Shown piece by piece: positions 1-10,809 of a DNA stretch of 64,000 nt; position 1 is the first letter of the stretch, and every line of letters starts with the position of its first letter. The DNA comes from Saposhnikovia divaricata (lineage: Eukaryota > Streptophyta > Magnoliopsida > Apiales > Apiaceae). The notes beneath the pieces are model-generated. The model was not told the origin of the DNA and ran no database searches. It worked only from the letters and a program-made list of their open reading frames with translations. The position numbers and the translations under genes are program-made. The stretch lies in the NCBI GenBank assembly GCA_036435485.1, contig CM071598.1, forward strand, positions 200,363,148-200,427,147, written 5' to 3'.

Positions 1-2
1 AT

Positions 3-3000
3 GACTGTAGACAGCTCAAGGACGAGATTGAATTCTTGATCCGAAAAGGAAAGCTGAGCAAATTCACAAAGGGTGAAGGTCGTGGAAACCAAAGAAGAGA
101 TTATAATGATAGAAGGGATAACGATCGTGATCGTAACCCCCAGCCACGAGGGCATGTCATCAACATGATTTGGGGAGGTCCTACTGCGGCCGGAACAACA
201 AGGAATTCTCGAAAGGCATATGCCAGGGAGGTGATGCATATCGTGGGAGAAGCCCCGAAGAGGGCAAAGTCTGAAGTAGTGATCGGATTTGATGACTCGG
301 ACTTAGAGGGGGTAAAGTTCCCCCATGACGACCCGTTGGTCATAACTCCTGTAATTGGAAATTCGGAGGTGAAGCGAGTCTTGATAGACAATGGTGCTTC
401 TGTTGACATCCTGTTTCATGATGCATTTGTAAAGATGGGATACAATGATTCCCAGCTGACCCCAACTAACATGCCCATATATGGGTTCAATGGAGTCGAA
501 TCTAGCGTTGAAGGGACTATTCAACTGCCGGTTAATATTGGAGAGGAGCCCAAGGAGGCCACACAGATGTTGAACTTCTTGGTAATTAAGGCGGCCTCCA
601 CATATAACGCGATCCTTGGAAGGACCGGACTCCACGCGTTTAAGGCTGTTGCCTCTAGTTATCACATGAAAGTCAAGTTTCCAACCAGGAATGGTGTTGG
701 AGAACAGAAGGGTGATCAAAGGATGGCCCGAAGTTGTTATGTGGCCGCGTTAAGAGCTGATGGAGTCGGGGGGCAGGTCCTCCCGATTGAGGACATGGAT
801 ATTCGGGATGATGAATACCGGGGGAAACCAGCAGAGGATTTGGTTCCTGTACCCCTGGACAGTAGGGACCCTGAAAAGGTCACGTACATAGGAGCGTCAC
901 TGAAAGAGCCCATGAAGGGCAGGTTAATTGAATTCCTACAAGAAAATAAGGATGTGTTCGCTTGGACAGCAGCTGATATGCCAGGGATTGATCCCCAACT
1001 CATAACTCACAGGTTGAATGTCGACCCTAAGCGGAAGACCATTAAGCAAAAGAAGAGGAATTTTGCTCCAGAAAGGCAAGAGGCCATTAAACAAGAGGTG
1101 GACAAACTCTTGGAGGCTGGTTTTGTTGAGGAGATTCAGTTTCCTGAATGGTTGGCTAACCTTGTGATGGTCAAGAAAGCCAACGGTAAGTGGAGGATGT
1201 GCATAGACTTCACTGATTTAAGTGATGCGTGCCCTAAGGACTGCTTCCCTCTACCAAGGATCGACACGCTAATAGACGCTACGGCAGGACATGAGATGCT
1301 AAGCTTCATGGATGGTTTCAGTGGCTACAACCAGATTAAGATACACAAGGATGACATCCCAAAGGTATCTTTCATAACTGACTTTGGTGTTTTTTGTTAC
1401 CTTGTCATGACTTTTGGACTAAAGAATGCAGGAGCTACTTATCAACGACTGGTAAATAAGATATTTGCCCACCTGATTGGGAAAACCATGGAGGTATATG
1501 TTGATGATATGTTGGTCAAGAGCATGCTTGCAGCTGACCATATTGAACACCTAAAGGAGGCGTTTGAAGTGCTGAGGCACCATAAGATGATGCTGAACCC
1601 AGCCAAATGTGCTTTTGGCGTTGGGTCAGGGAAGTTCTTGGGCCTGATGGTCTCAAAACGAGGCATTGAAGCCAACCCAGATAAAATCAAAGCAATTCTC
1701 GACATGGAACCACCACGTTCCGTGAAAGACGTGCAGAAATTAACTGGTAGAATAGCTGCCTTGGGAAGATTCATCTCAAAGTCTGGCGATAAATGTTTAC
1801 CTTTCTTTCAGGCCTTGAAGAAAGTAAAAAATTTTGAGTGGACATCAGAAAGCCAAGAGGCCTTTGAACAATTGAAGAAATACATGGCCAAGGCCCCGTT
1901 GTTGGCCAAACCTAGTTCCGGAGAGACCCTATACCTGTATCTGGCGGTATCTGAACAAGCACTGAGTGTCGTCCTCATTCGAGAGGAGAACAAGGTTCAG
2001 AAACCCATCTACTACGTGAGCAAGGTGCTGCATGGAGCTGAGTTGAATTACTCGACCATTGAAAAATTTGCTCTCGCACTAGTGACAGCCTCAAGGAAAC
2101 TACGACCTTATTTCCAGGCACACAAGATTGAAGTCCTGACGGACCAACAGTTACGAAGTATATTGCATAGCCCGAAGGCCAGTGGAAGGCTAATCAAGTG
2201 GGCGATCGAACTCGGGGAGTTTGATATCACGTATAAGCCTAGGACAGCCATTAAGGCTCAGGTTTTAGCTGACTTCGTGGTTGAATGTACCATCAACCAA
2301 GAAGTCGGGGGGCAAGAGGTGATATTAAACAAGGAAGATGAAGATAAAGCTAAGGAGCTTGAACTTGATCAGAAGGAATATTGGGTGCTCTATTTTGATG
2401 GAGCATCAAAAACAAAGTCTAGTGGTGCAGGCTTAGTCTTGCAAAGCCCTGATGGGTTCTTAGTAGAATATGCTCTGAAGTTGGATTTTCCGACGACCAA
2501 CAATGAAGCTGAATATGAAGCCTTGATAGCCGGATTAGGCTTGGCCAGAATACTGAGAGTCAAGAACCTTAAAGTCTGCGGGGATTCGAGACTCGTAGTA
2601 TCACAAGTGAATGGTGAATTTGAAGCCAAGGATGAAACTATGGCAAAATACCTAAGGGTTGTGAAAGCTGTTATGACTCAGTTTGATGAATGCTGTATAG
2701 AGCATATCCCAAGGGAGGAGAATGTCAAGGCCGATGCCTTATCAAAGTTCGCCTCTTATGAAATAGAGAATTATGCAGGGAACGTCTATTACCAGGTCCT
2801 GAAGGCCCCTACCATCAACTCAAAATTGGTGGCACCTATTGAAGTAGGAAGCTGTTGGATTGACCCTATCAAGGCTCATCTGGAAACTGGTTGGCTCCCC
2901 GAAGATGCCTCGGAGGCACGAAAACTATCGGTGAGGGCATTGAGATATGCTTTGATTGAAGGCATCCTTTATAAGAGGTCTTTTGTTATCCCATACTTGA

Positions 3001-3092
3001 AATGCTTGAGGCCTCAAGAGGCAGAAGAGGCATTAAGGGAAGTTCATGAAGGGATCTGTGCAGCACTTGGGGGGCAGGGCCCTAGCTCATAA
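3..3092 (+). CDS. Tat element gag end, protease, reverse transcriptase and dual RNase H
   Basis: The frame is already open at base 3, in the segment that follows the gag zinc knuckle, so the true start lies outside the window. Residue numbers below count from base 36. The aspartic protease motif DNGASVDILF is near 118-127. Reverse transcriptase spans roughly 310-570, with FMDGFSGYNQ near 424 and the catalytic YVDD at 488-491. A gypsy-type RNase H (about 630-760) has LYLAVSE where an active-site YTDAS would be expected, so it looks inactive. A second RNase H near 790-925 keeps LYFDGAS, EAEYEAL, CGDSRLV and KADALSK, so its acidic residues are present. The frame ends at 3092 inside the start of the integrase zinc region because of a frameshift near 3053-3064. 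Enzyme activity in cis would therefore lack a fused integrase. Confidence 0.88.
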   Translation, partial: DCRQLKDEIEFLIRKGKLSKFTKGEGRGNQRRDYNDRRDNDRDRNPQPRGHVINMIWGGPTAAGTTRNSRKAYAREVMHIVGEAPKRAKSEVVIGFDDSDLEGVKFPHDDPLVITPVIGNSEVKRVLIDNGASVDILFHDAFVKMGYNDSQLTPTNMPIYGFNGVESSVEGTIQLPVNIGEEPKEATQMLNFLVIKAASTYNAILGRTGLHAFKAVASSYHMKVKFPTRNGVGEQKGDQRMARSCYVAALRADGVGGQVLPIEDMDIRDDEYRGKPAEDLVPVPLDSRDPEKVTYIGASLKEPMKGRLIEFLQENKDVFAWTAADMPGIDPQLITHRLNVDPKRKTIKQKKRNFAPERQEAIKQEVDKLLEAGFVEEIQFPEWLANLVMVKKANGKWRMCIDFTDLSDACPKDCFPLPRIDTLIDATAGHEMLSFMDGFSGYNQIKIHKDDIPKVSFITDFGVFCYLVMTFGLKNAGATYQRLVNKIFAHLIGKTMEVYVDDMLVKSMLAADHIEHLKEAFEVLRHHKMMLNPAKCAFGVGSGKFLGLMVSKRGIEANPDKIKAILDMEPPRSVKDVQKLTGRIAALGRFISKSGDKCLPFFQALKKVKNFEWTSESQEAFEQLKKYMAKAPLLAKPSSGETLYLYLAVSEQALSVVLIREENKVQKPIYYVSKVLHGAELNYSTIEKFALALVTASRKLRPYFQAHKIEVLTDQQLRSILHSPKASGRLIKWAIELGEFDITYKPRTAIKAQVLADFVVECTINQEVGGQEVILNKEDEDKAKELELDQKEYWVLYFDGASKTKSSGAGLVLQSPDGFLVEYALKLDFPTTNNEAEYEALIAGLGLARILRVKNLKVCGDSRLVVSQVNGEFEAKDETMAKYLRVVKAVMTQFDECCIEHIPREENVKADALSKFASYEIENYAGNVYYQVLKAPTINSKLVAPIEVGSCWIDPIKAHLETGWLPEDASEARKLSVRALRYALIEGILYKRSFVIPYLKCLRPQEAEEALREVHEGICAALGGQGPSS

Positions 3093-4086
3093 GATCACCC
3101 GCCTGGGATTTTATTGGCCAGGAATGTTGGCTGACGCCAAAAGCTATGTTAAAAAGTGTGACAGATGCCAGCAACACGCTCCAATTGTTAGGCAGCCACC
3201 AGAGATGTTAACGTCAATTAACTCTCCCATTCCGTTTGCCATGTGGGGGATGGACATACTTGGTCCTTTTCCCGTGGCCTCAGCACAAAGGAAGTTCCTA
3301 ATAGTGGCTATCGATTATTTTACCAAGTGGATTGAAGCCAAGCCGCTAGCAAAAATAACCACCCAACAAGTTGCCCAGTTCTTCTGGGAGAACATAATTT
3401 GTAGATATGGGATCCCACGAATCCTAGTGACAGACAACGGAAGCCAATTCAACAATGAGGAGTTTAAGAAATACTGTGAGGAGAACGCCATTGAACTTCG
3501 TTTTACCTCAGTAGCTCACCCCCAGGCTAATGGCCAAGCTGAGGTAGCAAATCGAATTATCCTTGATGGACTTAAGAAGAGGGTCGAACGATCTCGAAAC
3601 ACGTGGGTTGATGAATTACTGCCTATACTGTGGGCGTATCGTACTACCTGCAAGGTAACAACAGAAGCTACTCCATTTTTGCTAGCCTATGGGGCAGAAG
3701 CAGTTGTCCCTTTGGAAATTTCGCACGTGTCTCCAAGGGTGGAAGCATATGAGCAAGAAACCAATGAGGAAGGCATGAGACTTGCTCTTGATTTAATCGA
3801 TGAGGTCAGAGATGAAGCAAATGCCCGTAATATTGAGCACCAAAAAAGAGCAGCCTTTCACTACAACCATAGGGTTAAAGGAAGGTTCTTCAAACAAGGC
3901 GACTTGGTTTTGAGAAAAATTGAAGCCTCTGGAGTTGGACAGACAGGAAAGTTGGCCCCTAATTGGGAAGGACCATATAGAGTGAGAAAGACGTTGGGAA
4001 GAGGCTCTTATAAGCTGGAAACCGTGGATGGAAACGAGGTACCCCGCTCCTGGCACGCCTCGAATCTCAAGATTTACTATGTTTAA
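3046..4086 (+). CDS. Tat element integrase, separated from pol by a frameshift
   Basis: This frame overlaps the end of the upstream pol ORF and continues it in another phase, so the listed start is only the first codon after the frame change and not a true initiation site. The zinc-binding part ends with CDRCQQH (C38, C41). The catalytic core shows D70 in MWGMDILGPFP, D130 in VTDNGSQF and E166 in NGQAEVANR, which fits the D,D-35-E spacing of retroviral-type integrases. The C-terminal part has KLAPNWEGPYRV, typical of gypsy integrase tails. Apart from the frameshift upstream no internal stop is seen. The protein would insert element cDNA into chromosomes. Confidence 0.88.
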   Translation: MKGSVQHLGGRALAHKITRLGFYWPGMLADAKSYVKKCDRCQQHAPIVRQPPEMLTSINSPIPFAMWGMDILGPFPVASAQRKFLIVAIDYFTKWIEAKPLAKITTQQVAQFFWENIICRYGIPRILVTDNGSQFNNEEFKKYCEENAIELRFTSVAHPQANGQAEVANRIILDGLKKRVERSRNTWVDELLPILWAYRTTCKVTTEATPFLLAYGAEAVVPLEISHVSPRVEAYEQETNEEGMRLALDLIDEVRDEANARNIEHQKRAAFHYNHRVKGRFFKQGDLVLRKIEASGVGQTGKLAPNWEGPYRVRKTLGRGSYKLETVDGNEVPRSWHASNLKIYYV

Positions 4087-4498
4087 AGCTCTCCTATTAA
4101 GGACTTAGCTTTTAGCCTATCTAATAGAAGTAGAAATAAGGTTCATATGAAACCATTGCAGAGCATGTTGCTCCTAGTAGGACATAATATTCTATGTAAG
4201 GGCTGAGCCCATTTTGCGTTATCAATACAAGCTTGTTTTCTGTTCTTTGATTCTGTAAATCCTTGTCATGTACCGAGCACCAGATGTGTGTAAGTCTAAG
4301 ATGACCAAGTACCGAAAATAAAAGAACATATGAAACATAGAAAACAAGCACGTAGATAAAATGCCCAGGAGGGCACAATCAAGGTTTAAGTTACACACAT
4401 ACGAATAAAAGTACAAGTTCATGAAGGACCATAATCAAAGACGGGATATTAAAAGAACTAAAGCCACACGAGGCTAACACAGGCCATGCAAGGCTCGA
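4087..4498. other. Spacer between integrase and antisense ORF
   Basis: About 0.4 kb without a convincing gene on either strand. It probably holds the 3' ends of the two converging transcription units: pol on the plus strand, the antisense ORF on the minus strand. Short ORFs here have no recognisable content. Confidence 0.5.
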
Positions 4499-6530
4499 TC
4501 ACTTCTTGATAGAAGCAGTCTTCACCAACCGCTTCTTGGTTTTTGGAGGAGCAGTCTGAGCAGGGACTTCTTCTTCACCTTCTTCTTCGCTCCTGGAAGT
4601 TGAGGTTGAGGAGCTACTGATACTAACCGACTTGGGTTCACGGATTCGTCCCGCTAAGGGGCATTCTGAACTCCCGCTCTGATGGGATCTTGAGGGACGT
4701 TTCCCAGAACTAGACCCTGATTGTTGAGGAATGCCCTTTGTCCCAGAACCAGAAGCACGTTTGCTCACAGGGGAAGTCCCAACACCTTCAACAAGGTCAT
4801 CGTCTTCTGTCACCTTCCAGGGACTCGGATAAAAGGAAGGAAAGACAACTCCCTTATGATCTTGGCTAATCCTGTTCACAGCCTTCTCCCAACCTATGGT
4901 CATGCTGTCCGGCTGGACCTCCCTGTCATGCTCATCAATGAAGGCAAGAAAAGTGTCTGAACCTAAGTAGTTCTGAAAGATGGAATTCTCATTATTCTGG
5001 GTCCTGTTTTCCAGAGCCGTATACTTTCCCCTAAGGGATTAGAGTTGGTCCTCCGAGGTGAAATACTTAGCCTCCCATTCTTCAGACTCCTTCTGAAGCT
5101 TCTCTACAGCCTTGAGGGCAGTTCTCTCCTTGTCCTTGTAGGACCTCCCGAGTTGGATAGCATTCTGGAAGTGAGCATTTAGCTACCAAAACAAAAATGC
5201 CATAAGAAAATGTGTTAAGCCACGATGGCCAATATACAACCATAACAATGAAAAGGAAGAGGAGATCGACTTACGTTATAGGCATGATATGCCCCCATGC
5301 TTTAATTTTCCTCTAAATCTGTTGCTGTTGCATAATGGACCTTGTCGGCCGGGGCTATGGCGTTCCGAGACCACTCTCGAGCAAGGAGATGGTTGTCCTT
5401 GATAGCATCCTGCTCACATATCCCCCAATCAGGCATGAATGCTGTTTTCATGCTCCCATCCGAACTCCTAATTCTTTTCCTCGCCTTCGAACAATGCTGA
5501 AGGAACTCAGGGGCCGGTACGTCTTCAGGATTAGCTTCTTTCTCAGCTTTCTTAATCATCCTTTTGGTGATATGGGGAAGTCGGCTCGGATGGTTGTCAA
5601 TTTCCTCAGCAACTACAAACAAAGCAAAGGAAACGATGTTGGAATAAGAACAAGTACGATGAAAGAAAAGAAGTTAAAGTAAGAATTACCCTCGAGAGGG
5701 GTATAACTAAGCCTGGCCTCCAACAAGGCACGTTCAGTCACAACTTCACGATAGTGGGTTTTCTGAAAGACTGAAATAAGTCAATCTCGTTGGGATATTT
5801 CTTCAGTTGTGAGTTGAAGCTCACTAACACCCTCATCAGTCACGTGATTGAATTTAGACCTGAAAAAGTTACCCCAGTCTCCTCCTTTCCATCTAAGGAT
5901 GAAAAATTCGTGCCTCCAATTGTGGCAAGAATCAGGCATAGAAGAAGCATCAATAATCATCCTAGATTTTATGCGGTGTTGGATGCTCACCCATCCTTTC
6001 CTAGTGATAGGGCTATTCTTAAAAGCAAATAGATGCCTAAACAACGGGATGCTAAGGCGGATGCCTCCTCTGATGCACTCAACCATGAAAATGAAGACGA
6101 ATTTCCAGGAGTTGGGATATAGTTGACAAGGGTTGATTTTAACCTCAGCTAATAACCTAACAAGCCAAGGGTGAACTGGAAACCTAAGGCCAGCATCAAT
6201 GGCACCTTTGTACACAAACAAGTTCTCAGGATGCCAGTTACAAGTTCTGTCCCCTGGTGTGGGAATTCTAAGCTTCATCTCAGCAGGGAATTCATATTTG
6301 AGTAAGTTTATGATATCTCCCGCATCCAAAGTACTAGGGAACATAAAAGAGTCGAATTCCACGTTGTTCGGAAACACATCCCCGGGCTCATCTAAGAGCT
6401 CAGATAAAGATAATTGATAACGAGGAGGAAAGACCTTACCTTTTCTGTTCTTGTCTTTGGTTCTCCTGTTAATCGCCTGAAGAAGGCCCTTGGAAGGGAC
6501 TAAGGCGTTCTGACCACCCTCACTTGCCAT
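4499..6530 (-). pseudogene. Antisense spliced ORF of the Tat element (putative gypsy-type transposase domain)
   Basis: A minus-strand gene lies between integrase and the 3' LTR. It starts with MASEGGQNAL at 6530. Exon 1 (6530-5690) encodes about 249 residues with SMPDSCHNWRHEFF and FFRSKFNHV, resembling the plant domain annotated as transposase (putative) gypsy type. An in-frame TGA lies at 5781-5783, after which the frame stays open to a GT donor. Exon 2 is 5612-5275 and exon 3 is 5182-4499, with GT-AG introns at 5689-5613 and 5274-5183 that keep frame. Further in-frame stops occur at 5302-5304 and 5039-5041. Exon 3 has a coiled-coil-like stretch, then a Ser-rich, basic and acidic tail. Antisense extra ORFs at this position are known in Tat elements; their role is unknown. 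The three stops make this copy a pseudogene. Confidence 0.72.
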
Positions 6531-6638
6531 TACAGCCTTGTCTGAAACTGAAAGAAGTGCTTGAAACTTGGGAGCTCCTCAGAGAGAAATTTTCTTTGAA
6601 AGAAGAAGGAAATGTGAAGAATGACTTCAATCCACACT

Positions 6639-6646
6639 CTTTTATA
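6639..6646 (-). promoter_or_regulatory. TATA box candidate for the antisense ORF
   Basis: TATAAAAG on the minus strand lies about 110 bp upstream of the ATG at 6530. Spacing and sequence fit a plant TATA box, suggesting that the antisense ORF has its own promoter. Not proven from sequence alone. Confidence 0.45.
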
Positions 6647-8730
6647 AGAAAAATGATGACCCTCAATAGCAGGTCGTCTTTCCAACGACCCGCGTTTACA
6701 GGTTAAATAGCCGAAGATAGCAGGAAAAGGGCTCTGTGAACTCGGAATTGGGTCAGATAAACGATCTAATTCGTAAAAATATGTGAAAGAAACGAATGGA
6801 AATACAGGCAAGAGCAACAATATAATTAACAACCTCCCAGGTTGATTAATATATGCTTATCAAGCCTAAACAGGGGATTAAGCTAAAAACCACGATTAAA
6901 GCCACTAAGCAGGATGATTAGTTAAAAGGCTAACATCTTTAAGGATATGAGAAGACGTACTCTAGAATATGGAGTGTGGGTTATGAATCCTAGCACAAGA
7001 TATAAGCCTAGATGGCCAACGAGGTTGATTGTCCTGAATCAAGTTGATTGCTTAAGCCTAAGGCCTGAGGCTAGCCTAAGGATGATTAGCTTAATATAGG
7101 ACAAGATCCTACAAACAAGGAAGGAGATGTGAAGACCCTAAGCTTAAAACCTAGGATGAGAAACTAACTACGATATCCTAGACTCGAAGTCAGGTGGTGA
7201 AAATAAGGGAAGTCCCCACATCTTTAAATAAAGAAGTAAAGACCCTCAACACAAGGGGGGCAAGGCTAAGGTTGTTTAAAACACTCTATTATAGGTACAT
7301 GAGAATTCCTGGAAGCCAAGGGAAATAGTTTAACCAAAGGTTATTTGATATCAAGAGTTCAAGAAAGGTTTAGACCCGGAAGGTCCTGAAAACCAAGAAG
7401 TAGGTTGTTTGAGGCCAAGGGTCATCAAACCAACCAAGGTATCACTAAATCCTTTCTAGGAACAAGGAAGGGAGTTTAAGACAAGTTTTGATTTTGGTCA
7501 AAGTCAAAGTCAAAAGTCAAAGTCAAAAGTCAAAGTCAACTAGCCAAAAAATGGCCAAAATTCAAAAAAAAAAAAAAAAAATTGGGGGGGACCCAGCCGA
7601 CCAGCCCTAGCCGACCAGGCACCCTAGGCCGAATGGCCGACCAGGGTGAGCCGACCAGGCCACCTTGGTAGGGTGTTTGGAGGGCTTTCGGAAGACCTGT
7701 TTTTTAGGGTGTTTTCATGACCCTCCACAACGCTCAAAAACGCTCCGTTTGAGCTCAAATTTGAGATTCAAGAACCTTGTGAGGTCCTCTACAAGCCTAT
7801 GCAGGTGGCCAAGTGTTTCCATGAAATTGGAAAGGTGTTATGATCATGTGCGAGATCTGGTCTGAAAATCAGCTGAAAATGGGGTATTTCGCCTCCAGAA
7901 CGTTCAAAAATGCATGTTTTCATGTGATTCTTCTTCATACCAGGAGATTATAAGAATCCCCATCATATAAGCTCAACTTCAAAGTTTGGGTTTGGAGATG
8001 CCAGGGGTGTTCAGAAAACCAAGGATATTGAAAGACCCTGAAACACCTTCTAGGGGATAGTATTTCTGCCCTAGACAACTCAAAAATGAGAATTTTCACA
8101 CGATTCTTTTTGAAACCAGGAGGATATAAGAAGCTCTACTTGACTAACTTGACTCCAAAATTTGGGGTTAGGACTTCGCTAATCGCAATTAGGGGGTGAT
8201 TAGCCTCAATTATCAACGTTTAAGGACTTCCACTCAAGAATTAACCTATCCAAAGGTTAAAGGTGGATATCCTAATAGTGACTACATCAAGTGTGAACTT
8301 GTTGGCCTAAATCAAGACCTTTACAACCCCGTTTAGGGTTGTTTAGCCACGATTAGGGCCAAATAGCGTCTTCTGGTCAAAAATTAGCCCTTATCAAGGC
8401 TTATGAGCAGCGACCACCCGGCATTAACCCCAACTTAGATACGTTGAGGGGAATGAATCATTAATGAATTGATGATAAAGGATCCTATGCACGAATTGCA
8501 CTCGGATTAGTGTCTATGAGCTCAAAACGGCACTAATCCTATTCCCGAAAGGCTCGAAAATCTTGAGAGAAAGATTCGAGAGGCCAAGGAACGTTTAACT
8601 TTCTTAAGTATTAACTTGGGAAAGGATTTTAGTCGTGGTAAATGTGTAGGTCGCTCCACACTTTACTATAAGACGATACCCTTGCAGGGCTGATATGACC
8701 TTAAACTTCTACGAAATCAAGTTTTCCTAG
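6647..8730. other. Long untranslated region of the Tat element
   Basis: About 2.1 kb between the antisense ORF and the PPT with no convincing coding sequence. It contains a GTCAA-rich direct repeat at 7497-7539, an A-run near 7565-7580 followed by a G-run, and repeats of GCCGACCAG between about 7595 and 7662. Long non-coding stretches upstream of the 3' LTR are usual in Tat/Ogre elements. Confidence 0.6.
7497..7539 (-). repeat. Cluster of seven TTGAC cores
   Basis: The plus strand shows seven GTCAA units in about 43 bp, spaced 6 to 8 bp. On the minus strand these are TTGAC cores, most followed by T, one by C, which matches the W-box core bound by WRKY factors. The cluster lies about 1 kb upstream of the antisense ORF start. 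Confidence 0.6.
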
Positions 8731-8745
8731 AAGTTGGGGGGCAAA
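8731..8745 (+). promoter_or_regulatory. Polypurine tract of the Tat element
   Basis: AAGTTGGGGGGCAAA lies directly before the first LTR base TG. This is the expected place and composition for the plus-strand primer. Confidence 0.8.
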
Positions 8746-9288
8746 TGATATGGGTAAAAAATAACCCTTGAAGACATAATTAATGTGACATTTATTGGCC
8801 CGTAAATATGGCCCGAAACCCTAGTTGGGCACTAAATTCGTAATTAATGGTCAGGCCCAAAAGAACGGCCCAAACTGGGGACGCCCGGTAAAAGCCTATC
8901 TCTAACATGGGTCTGATCCACAAACCAGGAACGTTCTAGAAACCAAAAACGTCCTAGAATATCCCCAGGATATTGTGTAGCCTTCAAGGCACCAAATTCG
9001 ACATGGAAACTAATTCCTAAAAGGAAGGAGTCAGAACCTTCCTCAATTACGGTGACTTATCCACCAAGTCTCCAAAACCTACTATAATTCTAAGGCTTCC
9101 ACAGCCTATATAAAGGGCCAGGCCCCTCATCCTAGAACTACGTTTTTGGCTTGATTCTCTAATACAGAGATACGTAGGCATCTTGTGAGGACCCGAATTA
9201 GGTCACGATAACACAAGCGCAGCCATTAAAGCAAGAAGCTCACGAACCCTAGCCGCCATTCGATAACCTTACTTTTTATTCCACAACA
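8746..9288 (+). repeat. 3' LTR of the first Tat element
   Basis: A 543-bp LTR begins TGATATGGG and ends TTCCACAACA. The same start and end occur in the LTR of the second Tat element (42705-43212, reverse). A TATA box TATATAAA is at 9107-9114, followed by the conserved block with ACGTAGGCATCTTGTGAGGACC near 9170, probably around the transcript start and R region. Confidence 0.88.
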
Positions 9289-10675
9289 GGCTCAGATGTA
9301 ACCTTTCCCGATCGCAAAGTGACTGCTTTCACCTGTTCATGGACAACTTCTCTCCTGCCTGGATTAATCTCTGTATCACTAGGAAGAGTTCCGGGTTGCC
9401 TACTAAGTAAGGCACTTGCAATCTGTCCTAACTGGGTTTCCAAGACTTTCTGACCAGCTTGTAGGTTCTTTACCGCTATCCACACATCATCTGATTTTTC
9501 ATTAGATGTTTGCCCCATATGAGCCTGGGGCTGCTGCTGCTGAAATCCAGGAGGTTGATATGGTGCCCTCGGAGCATAAGGCTGTTGATAGCCTTGATTG
9601 AATGGCTTCGCTTGCTGATAAGATTGTTGAGTATTTTGATTGTTGCTCCAGCTGAAATTGGGATGATTCCGATTATTAGGATGATAAGTGGCTGGAACTG
9701 GTGCAGCAGGTCTCTGGAAATTACTCACGAACTGTGCTGATTCAGAAGAGATAGCACACTGATTCGTCTCATGTGCGCCCGCACATAGCTCACAAACACT
9801 AGCCACCTGCTGAACTCCATAAATAGCAAGAGAATCCACCTTCATAGCAAGAGCTTTCAACTGAGCCGTAATCATTGAAGCTGTGTCTACTTCCAAAATT
9901 CCTGCTACCTTGCCTTGAGATAGTCTCTGGGTTGGATTCTGATATTCATTAGCAGCCATCATCTCAATAAGATCATAAGCTTCATCATAGCTCTTCGCCC
10001 ACAGGGCTCCACCTGATGCTGCGTCTAGCAAAGGTCTAGACTGTGCTCCCAACCCATTGTAGAAACCATTAATAACCATCCAATCAGGCATACCATGATG
10101 AGAACACTTACGTAGCATCTCTTTATATCGTTCCCAAGCTTCGCACAATGACTCGCCAGATTGCTGTTGGAACTGAGTCAACTGGTTCCGTATTGCTGCT
10201 GTTTCGCCATAGGGAAGAATTTAGTAAGGAACTTCTGAGCAAGATCTTCCCATGTAGTAATGGAACCAGGTGGTAAAGAGTGTAGCCAGCTCTTAGCCTT
10301 ATCCCTCAGAGAGAATGGGAAAAGCCTCAACCTGATAGCATCATCCGTCACACCATTACATTTGAAAGTGTCGCAGATTTCGATGAAGTCCCGAACATGC
10401 ATGTTAGGATCCTCCGTAGGAGCTCCCCCAAACTGAACCGAATTCTCCACCATCTGAATTGTGCTCGGCTTGATCTCAAAGTTGTTCGCTGCAATAGCTG
10501 GCCTGACAATACTAGATTGTATGTCATTAAGTTTCGGCTGAGAATAATCCTTCAAAGCCTTGACTGCTGCTGGTGCATCCATCTCTACTGTAGTTTCAAA
10601 TTCTACTTCGCCTTTATCTATTACAGGCTTGTCTTCCGCCAGTTCTTCCTTACGAGCCTGCAAACGTGTTCGCAT
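9289..10675 (-). pseudogene. Athila-like gag, copy A, cut by the Tat insertion
   Basis: The N-terminal frame starts MRTRLQARKEEL at 10675 and runs to 10178. The capsid-like part continues in another frame (TQFQQQSGESLCEAWERYKE, then KCSHHGMPDWMVINGFYNGL and SYDEAYDLIEMMAANEYQNP, an Athila gag signature). The frameshift near 10183-10200 is also present in copies B and C. A Gln/Pro-rich region with YQQPYAPRAPYQPP follows. Coding ends abruptly at 9289 where the Tat LTR begins; the residues read beyond that point come from the LTR. A cysteine-containing CELCAGAHETNQC motif may be a zinc knuckle. Confidence 0.82.
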
Positions 10676-10782
10676 ACACGCTCAAGTACCTGAAACACCA
10701 CGAAACAAACACTAGAAAATCCGAGTCAGTGAACGCTAACGACCACTATTGACAAACACATAAACCAAAATAAAACACCGAT

Positions 10783-10802
10783 GATCCCCGGCAGCGGCGC
10801 CA
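10783..10802 (-). promoter_or_regulatory. Primer binding site, Athila copy A
   Basis: On the minus strand TGGCGCCGCTGCCGGGGATC, 7 bp after the LTR end. It differs at one base from the complement of the plant tRNA-Asp 3' end as I know it. Confidence 0.8.
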
Positions 10803-10809
10803 AAAAACT

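Larger units (their letters stand above)
1..9288 (+). mobile_element. Ty3/gypsy Tat-lineage retrotransposon, 5' part outside the window
   Basis: The element enters at the left edge inside gag and ends at a 3' LTR. The order is gag end, protease, reverse transcriptase, gypsy RNase H, a second archaeal-type RNase H, integrase, an antisense ORF, a long untranslated region, PPT and LTR. The double RNase H plus an extra antisense ORF downstream of integrase is known for the Tat/Ogre group. The last LTR base (9288) is followed by ggctcagatgtaac, which is the interior of an Athila-like gag; intact copies of that gag at 15183 and 21055 run through the same point. The element therefore inserted into that gag. 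The matching target duplication, probably ggctc, lies left of the window. Confidence 0.9.
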
